Assembly: GCA_903929895.1 (NCBI GenBank)
Contig: CAIYWM010000075.1
Coordinates: 1 to 9,278 of the forward strand
Reading direction: 5' to 3'
DNA: 9,278 bases
Source: an uncultured Alphaproteobacteria bacterium
Lineage (GTDB): Bacteria; Pseudomonadota; Alphaproteobacteria; Reyranellales; Reyranellaceae
Shown: in pieces, positions 1 through 6,877 of the stretch
Position numbering within the stretch: the first letter of the stretch is position 1
Layout: every line of letters starts with the position of its first letter
Notes under the pieces: model-generated
What the model was told of the DNA's origin: nothing
The model's input: the letters and a program-made list of their open reading frames with translations, nothing else
The model's database searches: none
Position numbers and translations under genes: made by a program

Positions 1-1173
1 GTGGACATGTCGGGCAAGCGCGTGCTGGTGCGCGTCGACCTCAACGTGCCGATGAAGAACGGCAAGGTGACCGATGCCACGCGCATCGAGCGCGCGGCGC
101 CGACGATCCAGGAGCTGGCCGCCAAGGGAGCGAAGGTGATCGTGCTCAGCCATTTCGGCCGGCCCGACGGCAAGCGCGTGCCGGAAATGACGCTGCGGCC
201 ACTGGTCGAACCGCTGGAGAAGGTCCTCGGCAAGCCGGTCGCCTTCGCCGAGGACTGCATCGGCCCGCTGGCGGAAGCCGCCGTGCGCAACATGAAGCCG
301 GGCGACGTGCTGCTGCTGGAGAACCTCCGCTTCCATAAGGAGGAGGAGAAGAACGACGCCGGCTTCATCGACAAGCTCTCGCTGCTGGGCGACGTCTATG
401 TGAACGACGCCTTCTCGACCGCCCACCGCGCGCATGCCTCGACCGAAGGCCTCGCCAATCGCCTGCCGGCGGTCGCGGGCCGCCTGATGCAGGAGGAGCT
501 CGAGGCGCTCGACAAGGCGCTGGGCAATCCGAAGCGTCCGGTCTGCGCCATCGTCGGCGGCGCCAAGGTCTCGACCAAGCTCGAGCTGCTCGGCCATCTG
601 GTGGGCAAGGTCGACAAGCTGATCATCGGCGGCGGCATGGCGAATACGTTCATGCACGCGCAAGGGATCCATGTCGGCAAGTCGCTGTGCGAGAAGGATC
701 TCGCCCCGATGGCGCTCGAGATCCTGGAGAAGGCGAAGGCCGCCAAGTGCAAGGTGCTGCTGCCGGTCGACGTCATGGCGGCGGACGAGTTCAAGGCCGG
801 CGCGCCGCATGTCGTGGTCGACGCGGACGCCTGCCCCGACGACAAGATGATCCTCGATGTCGGCCCCAAGACGATCGCGCTGTACCAGAAGGAGCTGGCC
901 GACTGCTCGACCGTGGTGTGGAACGGCCCGCTCGGCGCCTTCGAGATCAAGCCGTTCGACACCGGCACGGTGGCGCTGGCCCAGGAAGTCGCCCGGCTGA
1001 CCGGCATGGGCAAGCTCCTGTCGGTGGCCGGCGGCGGCGACACGGTGGCGGCCCTGGCCGCGGCCGGCGTCGAGGAGAAATTCTCCTATGTCTCGACGGC
1101 GGGCGGCGCCTTCCTCGAATGGATGGAAGGCAAGACCCTGCCCGGCGTTGCAGCGCTGATACGGGCGGCGTAG
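1..1173 (+). CDS. pgk: Phosphoglycerate kinase, 5' end cut by the window edge
   Basis: This cytosolic enzyme transfers a phosphate between 1,3-bisphosphoglycerate and ADP in glycolysis, and runs in reverse in gluconeogenesis. The 390 visible residues carry the family signatures in order: RVDLNVPM near residues 11-18, the HFGRP substrate loop near 51-55, [14 protein letters not shown] near 134-147, [29 protein letters not shown], and the C-terminal nucleotide-binding glycine loop [10 protein letters not shown] followed by [10 protein letters not shown]. Family members usually start with about 8-12 further residues before the [13 protein letters not shown] stretch. The GTG at base 1 is therefore probably an internal valine codon, with the true start just outside the window. 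The body is intact and ends at TAG. The Nudix gene follows after 10 bp, suggesting co-transcription. Confidence 0.97.
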   Translation: MDMSGKRVLVRVDLNVPMKNGKVTDATRIERAAPTIQELAAKGAKVIVLSHFGRPDGKRVPEMTLRPLVEPLEKVLGKPVAFAEDCIGPLAEAAVRNMKPGDVLLLENLRFHKEEEKNDAGFIDKLSLLGDVYVNDAFSTAHRAHASTEGLANRLPAVAGRLMQEELEALDKALGNPKRPVCAIVGGAKVSTKLELLGHLVGKVDKLIIGGGMANTFMHAQGIHVGKSLCEKDLAPMALEILEKAKAAKCKVLLPVDVMAADEFKAGAPHVVVDADACPDDKMILDVGPKTIALYQKELADCSTVVWNGPLGAFEIKPFDTGTVALAQEVARLTGMGKLLSVAGGGDTVAALAAAGVEEKFSYVSTAGGAFLEWMEGKTLPGVAALIRAA

Positions 1174-1183
1174 CGTCGGCGCC

Positions 1184-1798
1184 ATGAGCGCCCCCCCGAC
1201 ACAACCCGATCGCCCGCGCCTGCCGTGGGATCCGCCCGAACATTTCGAGAAGCGGGTCCCCGATGGCGACAATCGCGAACGGCTGGTCTGCGGCCGTTGC
1301 GAGTTCATCCACTACCAGAACCCCAAGGTCGTCGCGGGGGCGGTCTGCACCTGGCGCGATGACAAGGGGCAGGACAAGATCCTCCTGGCCAAGCGCGCCA
1401 TCGAGCCGCGCAAGGGCTTCTGGACCCTGCCGGCCGGCTACATGGAACTCGGCGAGACGACCGAGCAGGCCGCGAAGCGCGAAGCGCTGGAAGAGGCCTG
1501 CGCCACCATCGAGATCGACCGGCTGCTCGCGATGTACAGCGTGGCCCGCATCGGCCAGGTGCAGATCATGTACCGCGCCCGGCTGGTCACGGCCGACATC
1601 GCCTGCGGCGTCGAAAGCGAGGAAGTGGCGCTGGTCGACTGGGCCGACATCCCGTGGGACCAGCTCGCCTTCCCGACGGTGGTCTGGGCGCTCGCGCACT
1701 TTCACGAATCGCGCGACAAGACCGACTTCTCGACCTACTCCAACCCGACCGGCGACCTCGCCCGCATGTGGCCGCCGCGCAAGCCGTCGGGCGTTTAG
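1184..1798 (+). CDS. Nudix hydrolase with N-terminal CxxC zinc-ribbon-like knuckle
   Basis: A 204-residue member of the Nudix superfamily, which hydrolyses nucleoside diphosphates linked to another group, using a divalent metal. The Nudix box runs from Gly85 to Ala107: G-x5-E91-x7-R99-E100-x2-E103-E104, with the metal-binding glutamates present. The usual glycine near the end of the box is Cys106, which I believe also occurs in relatives of this subgroup. Before the box, C36-x2-C39 followed by Y-x-NP resembles the N-terminal half of the zinc ribbon in NADH-pyrophosphatase-like Nudix proteins; a second Cys pair is not seen. The substrate cannot be deduced; NADH or ADP-ribose-type compounds are possible. 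The ATG lies 10 bp after the pgk stop, has no strong ribosome binding site, and is probably read on the pgk transcript. Confidence 0.9.
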   Translation: MSAPPTQPDRPRLPWDPPEHFEKRVPDGDNRERLVCGRCEFIHYQNPKVVAGAVCTWRDDKGQDKILLAKRAIEPRKGFWTLPAGYMELGETTEQAAKREALEEACATIEIDRLLAMYSVARIGQVQIMYRARLVTADIACGVESEEVALVDWADIPWDQLAFPTVVWALAHFHESRDKTDFSTYSNPTGDLARMWPPRKPSGV

Positions 1799-1825
1799 GG
1801 TCATCCGGGAGCCGTGCGGCGACCC

Positions 1826-1832
1826 GAGAGGG
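1826..1832 (+). promoter_or_regulatory. Ribosome binding site that sets the J-protein start
   Basis: The purine run GAGAGGG contains GAGG (1828-1831), 6 bases upstream of the ATG at 1838. The alternative upstream GTG at 1814 has no comparable site, so this favours the 259-residue form. Confidence 0.55.
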
Positions 1833-1837
1833 CCGGA

Positions 1838-2617
1838 ATGAACAGCGATACCGACTACTACGCGCTGCTCGGCGTCCTGCCCTCGATCGACCAGGGGGCG
1901 CTGACGGCCGTGTATCGTGCGCTGCTCAAGAAGCATCATCCGGACGTGCATGCCGGCGACAAGGAGAATGCCGACCGGATAACCCGGCGCCTCATCGAGG
2001 CCTATGAGGTCCTGGGGAATGCCGACTCGCGCGCCGAGTACGACCGGCTTCGCCAGGATCGCGGCGTGTCGTCCGACGATCTCGACGACGATGCCTCGTC
2101 TGACGACGCGCAGGAGATGCAAGACGAGTGCATCGACGCGGCCTGGCTCTATATCGAGAGATACTATCCGGAGGCAGAGCGGCATCGCGAGGTCCTCGCG
2201 GAACTGTCGTCGGCGCTGGCGCTTGCCTTCCAGGTCACGCTCGTCGAAACGAAGGCGGCAGCGGAAGCAAACGAGCTGGCCGGCGCACTCAGGCAACGGT
2301 TCCTGGAACGCTATTTCGGATCCAATCCCGGCGTACAGGAATTCGCCGTCGAAGCGCTGCGGCGGAAACGCCGCGACGTCGCCCTCGAGATCAACCAGGC
2401 CATCAGAGTCCTGGGCTCGCCGCGCTCCGCCGAGACCGACCAGTTCATCGAGACCGTCAAACGCGTGACGAAGTGGAAGGACCGCACGTCCGCGCGGCAA
2501 CCTTCCGCCGCCGGCAACGACGAAGGTAGCTACCGACTCTCCGGAGTCGACTGGGCAACGTTCGCTGCCGTCTTCGTGTTCGGCGCCCTCGTGCTGGCCT
2601 ACCTGACCGTCAGGTAG
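1838..2617 (+). CDS. J-domain protein with a C-terminal membrane anchor
   Basis: A 259-residue co-chaperone-like protein. Residues 5-70 are a J domain: DYYALLGV at the start, the Hsp70-stimulating HPD triad at 34-36, and the closing helix EAYEVLGNADSRAEYDR. An acidic, Ser/Asp-rich linker follows (about 79-98), then a helical region of about 110 residues containing YFGSNPGVQEFAVEAL and INQAIRVLG. The protein ends in one hydrophobic segment (about 239-256) and a short LTVR tail, predicting a tail-anchored inner-membrane protein with the J domain in the cytosol. It has no Gly/Phe region or zinc-finger repeats, so it is a class C J-protein and not DnaJ itself. The ATG is chosen over an in-frame GTG 24 bases upstream (1814) because a GAGG ribosome binding site (1828-1831) sits 6 bases before it and the J domain starts immediately. 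The partner and substrate are unknown. Confidence 0.88.
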   Translation: MNSDTDYYALLGVLPSIDQGALTAVYRALLKKHHPDVHAGDKENADRITRRLIEAYEVLGNADSRAEYDRLRQDRGVSSDDLDDDASSDDAQEMQDECIDAAWLYIERYYPEAERHREVLAELSSALALAFQVTLVETKAAAEANELAGALRQRFLERYFGSNPGVQEFAVEALRRKRRDVALEINQAIRVLGSPRSAETDQFIETVKRVTKWKDRTSARQPSAAGNDEGSYRLSGVDWATFAAVFVFGALVLAYLTVR

Positions 2618-2674
2618 AGCTCGTGTTGGCTCGTACGGCGCGTGGAAGGTCGACGGGCCGACGTGTTTCCTTGC

Positions 2675-3271
2675 TCAGCTGCCGCGCGCGAAGGGATTGT
2701 CGTCGCCGTCCCAATACTTCTTGAGCAGCGGGATCTGCAGGAACGCGAAGACGAGGGTCAGCGGGAAGCTGAGGAACATCTTGCTGGCGATCCACGTGTC
2801 GGTCGGGAAGTTGCGCCACATCACTTCGTTGACGATGGCCAGCACGAAGAAGAACACCGTCCAACGCATCGTGAGCTGGTACCAGCCCTCGTCCGTGAGC
2901 TTGAAGGCGGCGCCGAACAGCGGCTTCAGCAGCGGCTTCTTGAACAGCACGAGACCGCCGCCCAGGATGACGGCGAACAGGCAGTTCACGATCGTGGGCT
3001 TCAGCTTGATGAAGGTGTCGTCCTGCAGCCAGATGGTGAGGCCGCCGAACACCAGCACGAAGAAACCGCCGACCAGCGGCATGACCGGCCAGCGCTTCTC
3101 CAGCCAGCGGTAGCAGGGCAGCGCGACCGCGGTCGCGACGATGAAGAGGCCGGTGCCCCAGTAGATGCCCCAGCGCCCGTTGGCGACGAAGAAGAGGACC
3201 AGCGGCCCGAGCTCCAGCGCCGTGGCGTAGAGCCGGCGCATGCCGTTGTCGTCGCCGCTCTTCTCGCTCAT
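2675..3271 (-). CDS. yciB: Inner-membrane septation protein YciB (IspZ/IspA family)
   Basis: A 198-residue polytopic inner-membrane protein of the YciB/IspZ family, linked in other bacteria to cell division and envelope maintenance; its biochemical role is not settled. Several hydrophobic segments are visible: about residues 18-30, 34-52, 63-82, 92-110, 136-150 and 164-182. Family signatures include ELGPLVLFF near the N-terminus, KPTIVNCLFAVILGG in the middle, and FKLTDEGWYQLTMRW followed by NEVMWRN. Length and motif order fit the family. Its ATG overlaps the ftsY stop codon by four bases (ATGA), so translation is probably coupled to ftsY and the gene is the last of the operon. It converges on the J-protein gene across 57 bp. 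Confidence 0.93.
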   Translation of the reverse strand: MSEKSGDDNGMRRLYATALELGPLVLFFVANGRWGIYWGTGLFIVATAVALPCYRWLEKRWPVMPLVGGFFVLVFGGLTIWLQDDTFIKLKPTIVNCLFAVILGGGLVLFKKPLLKPLFGAAFKLTDEGWYQLTMRWTVFFFVLAIVNEVMWRNFPTDTWIASKMFLSFPLTLVFAFLQIPLLKKYWDGDDNPFARGS

Positions 3272-4437
3272 GCCGGCAATCCCATCAAACCGCGCGCAAA
3301 GGCGCGAGCCTCGAACGGCTGAAGATCGTCGATGCCCTCGCCGACACCGATCGCCACGACCGGCAGCTTGAACTTCTCGGCCAGCGCCACCAGCACGCCG
3401 CCCTTGGCGCTGCCGTCCAGCTTGGTGACGACCAGCGCATCGACCGGCGACATCGTCTTGAAGGTCTCGACCTGGGCGTGGGCGTTCTGGCCGGTGGTCG
3501 CGTCGAGCACCAGCAGGCAGGAATGCGGCGCCTCGGGATCGAGCTTGCGGATAACGCGCACGATCTTGGCGAGCTCTTCCATCAGGTTGGTCTTGTTGTG
3601 CAGGCGGCCGGCGGTGTCGATCAGCAGCACGTCGGTCTTCTCGGCGCGTGCCTGCTCCAACGCCTCATAGGCGAGGCCCGCGGCGTCGGCGCCGGTCTGC
3701 TTCGACACGACCGGCACGCCGGCACGGTCGCCCCAGACCTTGAGCTGTTCGACGGCGGCAGCACGGAACGTATCGCCCGCGGCCAGCATCACCGAGCGGC
3801 CCTCGCCCTTGTAGAGGCCGGCCAGCTTGGCGATGGTCGTGGTCTTGCCGCTGCCGTTCACGCCGACCACCAGCACGACATGCGGCTTGCGCGAAGCGTC
3901 GATGGTGAGGGGCACGGCGACCGGCTGCAGGATCTCGGCGATGTCCTCGGCAAAGGCCGCGCGCACTTCCTCGTCGGTGACTTCCTTGCCGAAGCGTTCC
4001 TTGCTCAGCTTGGCCACGAGCCTGCCGGCGACGGTGACGCCGAGATCGGCCTGGATCAGCACATCCTCCAGGTCGTCGAGCGTCTGCTGGTCGAGCTTCT
4101 TCTTGGTGAAGAGGCTGGTGATGCTCTCGGCGACCTTCCTGGTCGACTTCGAGAGGCCCTCGCGCAGGCGCGACAGCCAGCCCTTCTTTTCGGTCTCGGG
4201 CTTCTCGACCTCGGGTTCCTTCTCGGCCACCGCTTCGACGGGGACCGGCTCGGGTTCCGGCGCCGCTTCGATCGGGGGCGGAGCGGCCGGCAACTCGGGC
4301 TCGGTCGCGACGGCCGGCTCTACCGGTTCGGGTTGCGCGACCTCGGGTTCGGTCGGCTTCGGCGGCTCGACCGTCGGCGCCACCTTGGAGCGCAACCGCG
4401 CAAACCAGCCCTTCTTCTCGGGTTCCGTCTCGCTCAT
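3268..4437 (-). CDS. ftsY: Signal recognition particle receptor GTPase FtsY
   Basis: The bacterial SRP receptor (389 residues) docks Ffh–nascent-chain complexes at the inner membrane and hands them to the Sec translocon. Residues 1-80 form an acidic Pro/Glu/Val/Ala-rich A region of low complexity. The NG domain follows from about residue 100, with G1 GVNGSGKTT (192-200), G2 DTFRAAA (222-228), G3 DTAGR (274-278), G4 TKLD (338-341), G5 GVGEG (364-368) and the closing DDLQPF (370-375). Two near-identical basic amphipathic motifs, KKGWFARLR (8-16) and KKGWLSRLR (84-92), bracket the acidic linker and probably bind membrane lipid. The ATG has a GAGGT ribosome binding site overlapping the dapF stop. 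All catalytic motifs are intact. Confidence 0.97.
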   Translation of the reverse strand: MSETEPEKKGWFARLRSKVAPTVEPPKPTEPEVAQPEPVEPAVATEPELPAAPPPIEAAPEPEPVPVEAVAEKEPEVEKPETEKKGWLSRLREGLSKSTRKVAESITSLFTKKKLDQQTLDDLEDVLIQADLGVTVAGRLVAKLSKERFGKEVTDEEVRAAFAEDIAEILQPVAVPLTIDASRKPHVVLVVGVNGSGKTTTIAKLAGLYKGEGRSVMLAAGDTFRAAAVEQLKVWGDRAGVPVVSKQTGADAAGLAYEALEQARAEKTDVLLIDTAGRLHNKTNLMEELAKIVRVIRKLDPEAPHSCLLVLDATTGQNAHAQVETFKTMSPVDALVVTKLDGSAKGGVLVALAEKFKLPVVAIGVGEGIDDLQPFEARAFARGLMGLPA

Positions 4438-4443
4438 CGCGGC

Positions 4444-4448
4444 ACCTC
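4444..4448 (-). promoter_or_regulatory. ftsY ribosome binding site overlapping the dapF stop codon
   Basis: On the minus strand GAGGT lies 6 bases upstream of the ftsY ATG (4435-4437) and shares two bases with the dapF stop TGA (4447-4449). Ribosomes finishing dapF would therefore sit over the ftsY initiation region, which points to translational coupling. Confidence 0.6.
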
Positions 4449-5295
4449 AGGAAAGCAGGGAGCGGTCGAGTTCGCCCCTGTAGGCGAGCGCGATGCCGCC
4501 GGTCATCGACACATGGTCGTCGCGCAGCCACTCGATGGTGAGCGTGCCGTGCTCGACGACGACGTCGACCTTGCGCCCCGTGAGGCCGCGTCGCGCGGCG
4601 GCGACACCGGCCGCGCAGGCGCCCGAGCCGCAGGCGAGCGTCAGGCCCGCACCGCGCTCCCAGACGCTGAGCTTCAGCTTGTTCTCGCCGATGATCTGGG
4701 CGACGCCGACATTCACGCGCTCGGGAAAGAACGGATCGTGCTCGAGCTTCGGGCCCAGCTCGGTGATCGGGATCGCGGCGAGGTCGTCGACGAAGAAGGT
4801 GGCGTGCGGATTGCCGACATTGGTGCCGACCGGGTCCTGCAGCGGTCCCAGTCCGACCGGCATGTGCCGGGTGTCGCAGGCGGTCGCGACCGGGATCTCG
4901 CGCCAGTCCATGCGCACCAGCCCCATGTCGACCGAGATGACGGGCAGTCCGTTGGCGCCACGACCGACCTTCTGCGATTCGAGCAGGCCGGCGACGGTCT
5001 GGATCGTCACATCGTCCGACTTGCGCTCGTCCATCACCACCGAGGCGACGCAGCGCGTGGCGTTGCCGCAGGCCTGCGCCTCCGACCCGTCGGGATTGTA
5101 GATGCGCATGAAGACGTCGGCGTCGGACTCGGTCGGCGGCTCCAGCACGATGAGCTGGTCGCAGCCCACGCCCAGCCGGCGATCGGCAATGGCGCGCCGG
5201 CGCGGCACCGTCAGATCGAGCGCATGCCCGCGCGCGTCGAGCACGACGAAGTCGTTGCCCAGCCCATGCATCTTGAGGAAAGGCGTTCCGGCCAT
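4447..5295 (-). CDS. dapF: Diaminopimelate epimerase
   Basis: This 282-residue, PLP-independent enzyme converts LL- to meso-diaminopimelate, the last shared step towards lysine and the peptidoglycan cross-linking residue. The N-terminus FLKMHGLGNDFVVLDARG is diagnostic. The two catalytic cysteines that act as acid and base are present: Cys76 in ACGNATRC and Cys222 in ACGSGACAAG. Other family features include RIYNPDGSEA, VGNPHATFFVDD and GERVN-like PERVNVGVAQ. The length is normal for the family. It starts 6 bp after the glycosyltransferase stop and ends 9 bp before the ftsY ATG, inside a compact minus-strand operon. In many alphaproteobacteria, as I recall, a tRNA methylthiotransferase gene (mtaB) sits between dapF and ftsY; here it is absent. 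Confidence 0.97.
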   Translation of the reverse strand: MAGTPFLKMHGLGNDFVVLDARGHALDLTVPRRRAIADRRLGVGCDQLIVLEPPTESDADVFMRIYNPDGSEAQACGNATRCVASVVMDERKSDDVTIQTVAGLLESQKVGRGANGLPVISVDMGLVRMDWREIPVATACDTRHMPVGLGPLQDPVGTNVGNPHATFFVDDLAAIPITELGPKLEHDPFFPERVNVGVAQIIGENKLKLSVWERGAGLTLACGSGACAAGVAAARRGLTGRKVDVVVEHGTLTIEWLRDDHVSMTGGIALAYRGELDRSLLS

Positions 5296-5301
5296 GCGCC
5301 G

Positions 5302-6249
5302 CTATATGGCGGTTCGGCCCGGCCAGCGCAACGAGCGCGCCCGGACCTGCCCGGGGTGCGCCCCGCCGATCTCGCGCACGTCGAGGGTCGCAAAGCGCTT
5401 GGTATAGATCGTGAGATGCAGGATGCCGAGCGCCTCGTAGGGCATGGCCGGCTCGACGAACAGGCCGCGCCCCGCATCCCAGGCCGGCGTGGCGTGATGG
5501 ACCGGCCAGTTGCAGCGGCTGGGCAGCGGCTCGCAGGAGAAGCCGCGGTCATAGACCAGCACGTTGAGCGCGACCTGGTCGGTCATGTTGGTCGAGCGCT
5601 GCAGCGCCTCGCCGAGCAGGCCCGCCCAGCCCTGCCAGTGCGGCGCATCGGCCGCGAGGGCGAAGATCCCGGCGTTGATCAGCGGATAGCGGATCAGCCG
5701 CTCGGCCGTTTCCCGGTCGAAGCAGGCTTCGAAGGCCGCGCCGTTGATCGTGGAGAATTCCTGCCAGGCATGACGATAGTGGCGCATCGAGCGGTGGATT
5801 TCGGGCGCCACCGCCAGCGCGCCCGTGCGCGCGGCGGCGAGGAACAGGGCGAGCGCATCGCCCTGCTGCACCCAGCAATCGCCGTCGATCCAGAGATAGA
5901 GGTCGAAGCCCGGGAAATAGCGCGGCAGGAACGGCCGGGCCGTCAGCGCCTTGTAGCCGTCCTTCAACGACTCGCGGCCGGGAAAGTCGAAATCCCACTG
6001 CGGCACGGCGAGAGTGGCGCCGCGCTCACGGCACCAGTCGCGCTGCTCCTCGGTCAGTCCGCAATCGAGGACACCCAGCGCCAGCGCCTGACCCTGCCCG
6101 GTCGCCTGCAAGGACTCGATGCAGTCGCGCATCAGGTCGAAATAGGCGGCATCGCCGCCGGTGATGGCGATGGCTCGCTGAGAATCGGGATGGCCGCTCA
6201 CCTCGCGAAGATGGCGTATCGACGGGCTTTGCGCCACAGTCCGCGCCAA
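5302..6249 (-). CDS. Putative GT-A-fold glycosyltransferase (GT8-like)
   Basis: A 315-residue protein resembling family-8 nucleotide-sugar glycosyltransferases. Visible features in the expected order are a first beta strand RAIAITGGD (25-33), a Lys and Arg-rich approach KDGYKALTARPFL, a DxD-type metal and nucleotide-sugar motif in LWIDGDCW (DGD at 122-124), LINAG (190-194) like the FNAG of GT8 enzymes, TDQVALN (223-229), and LHLTIYTK near 277-284, where His278 and Lys284 could contact the diphosphate. There is no signal peptide or membrane segment. Donor and acceptor are unknown. It is the first gene of the dapF–ftsY–yciB operon, which fits an envelope glycan role but does not prove it. The longest form begins with TTG and lacks a visible ribosome binding site; GTG codons at 6235-6237 or 6199-6201 are alternatives that keep the whole fold. 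Confidence 0.75.
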   Translation of the reverse strand: MARTVAQSPSIRHLREVSGHPDSQRAIAITGGDAAYFDLMRDCIESLQATGQGQALALGVLDCGLTEEQRDWCRERGATLAVPQWDFDFPGRESLKDGYKALTARPFLPRYFPGFDLYLWIDGDCWVQQGDALALFLAAARTGALAVAPEIHRSMRHYRHAWQEFSTINGAAFEACFDRETAERLIRYPLINAGIFALAADAPHWQGWAGLLGEALQRSTNMTDQVALNVLVYDRGFSCEPLPSRCNWPVHHATPAWDAGRGLFVEPAMPYEALGILHLTIYTKRFATLDVREIGGAHPGQVRARSLRWPGRTAI

Positions 6250-6250
6250 C

Positions 6251-6256
6251 GGAGGA
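6251..6256 (+). promoter_or_regulatory. Strong ribosome binding site of the isomerase-like gene
   Basis: GGAGGA is a near-perfect Shine-Dalgarno sequence 4-5 bases upstream of the ATG at 6261 and fixes that start. It occupies most of the 11-bp space between the two divergent annotated starts. Confidence 0.75.
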
Positions 6257-6260
6257 ATCT

Positions 6261-6863
6261 ATGGGCAAGCACGTCGACTATTACGTTTCGCTGAATTCAC
6301 CGTGGACCTATCTCGGGTCCGCGCGCTTCGAGACCATGGTGAAGAAGCACGGCGCGACGGTCACGATCTGGCCGGTCGATTTCGGCTCGGTCTTCGCCGT
6401 GTCGGGTGGCCTGCCCCTGCCCAAGCGCGCGCCGCAGCGTCAGGCCTATCGCATGATGGAGCTGAAGCGCTGGCGCGATCATCTCGGCGTGAAGACGACC
6501 CTCGAGCCCAAGTTCTTTCCCGCCAACGAGGTGCCGGCCGCCAAGTGCGTGATCGCCCTGCGCGAGGAGGGCCGCATGGCGGACGCCGTCAAGGTCGCAC
6601 ACGCGGTGCTGACCGGCCTGTGGGCCGAGGAGAAGAACACCGGCGACCTGGCGACGCTCGAGGCGATCATCGCCGGATGCGGCCTCGACGGCGCCGCCGT
6701 CCTGAAGGCCAGCGAAGCGCCGGGCATCGCCGAGAAGCGCGAGTCCTACACCAAGCACGCCATTTCGCAGGGCGTGTTCGGGGCGCCGTCCTTCGTCATC
6801 GACGGGGAGATCTTCTGGGGCCAGGACCGGCTCGACTTCGTCGAGCGCAAGCTCGCGTCCTGA
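6261..6863 (+). CDS. 2-hydroxychromene-2-carboxylate isomerase / kappa-class GST-like protein
   Basis: A 200-residue DsbA-fold protein of the HCCA isomerase / kappa glutathione transferase family. The N-terminal strand and helix cap YYVSLNSPWTYLG carry a serine (Ser13) where thiol oxidoreductases have CxxC, as expected for a glutathione-binding enzyme. The cis-proline loop is GVFGAPSFVIDGEIFWGQDRL (171-191, Pro176), another hallmark. In aromatic degradation such enzymes isomerise 2-hydroxychromene-2-carboxylate with glutathione. No other naphthalene-type catabolic gene lies nearby, so the family assignment is firm but the substrate here is not, and a general glutathione-dependent detoxification role is as likely. 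The length is normal. The ATG is set by a strong GGAGGA. The stop lies 9 bp from that of the convergent protease gene. Confidence 0.9.
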   Translation: MGKHVDYYVSLNSPWTYLGSARFETMVKKHGATVTIWPVDFGSVFAVSGGLPLPKRAPQRQAYRMMELKRWRDHLGVKTTLEPKFFPANEVPAAKCVIALREEGRMADAVKVAHAVLTGLWAEEKNTGDLATLEAIIAGCGLDGAAVLKASEAPGIAEKRESYTKHAISQGVFGAPSFVIDGEIFWGQDRLDFVERKLAS

Positions 6864-6867
6864 CCTT

Positions 6868-6877
6868 CCTGATCAGG
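6868..6877. repeat. 10-bp perfect palindrome between converging stop codons
   Basis: CCTGATCAGG is its own reverse complement and lies across the 9-bp gap between the isomerase-like gene and the protease gene, reaching into the latter's stop codon. It has no loop and no adjoining T run, so it is not a standard terminator. It may be chance. Confidence 0.4.

Noticed and set aside
947..2500. A 517-codon open frame on the minus strand opposite pgk, the Nudix gene and the J-protein gene.
   Set aside because: It is antisense to three clear genes, Arg-rich and without family motifs; a GC-rich shadow frame.
2618..2674. A possible terminator hairpin (GTCG/CGAC around 2649-2662) between the converging J-protein and yciB genes.
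   Set aside because: The stem is only four pairs and there is no T run on either strand.
3478..6294. A 938-codon open frame on the plus strand, antisense to dapF, ftsY and the glycosyltransferase.
   Set aside because: It runs opposite three well-recognised genes, has low-complexity Arg/Gly/Ala/Asp-rich composition and no recognisable domain. This is the usual stop-free shadow in GC-rich DNA.
6261..6863. The isomerase-like gene considered as a marker of a naphthalene degradation cluster.
   Set aside because: No dioxygenase, hydratase-aldolase or dehydrogenase lies nearby, and family members occur widely in genomes without that pathway.
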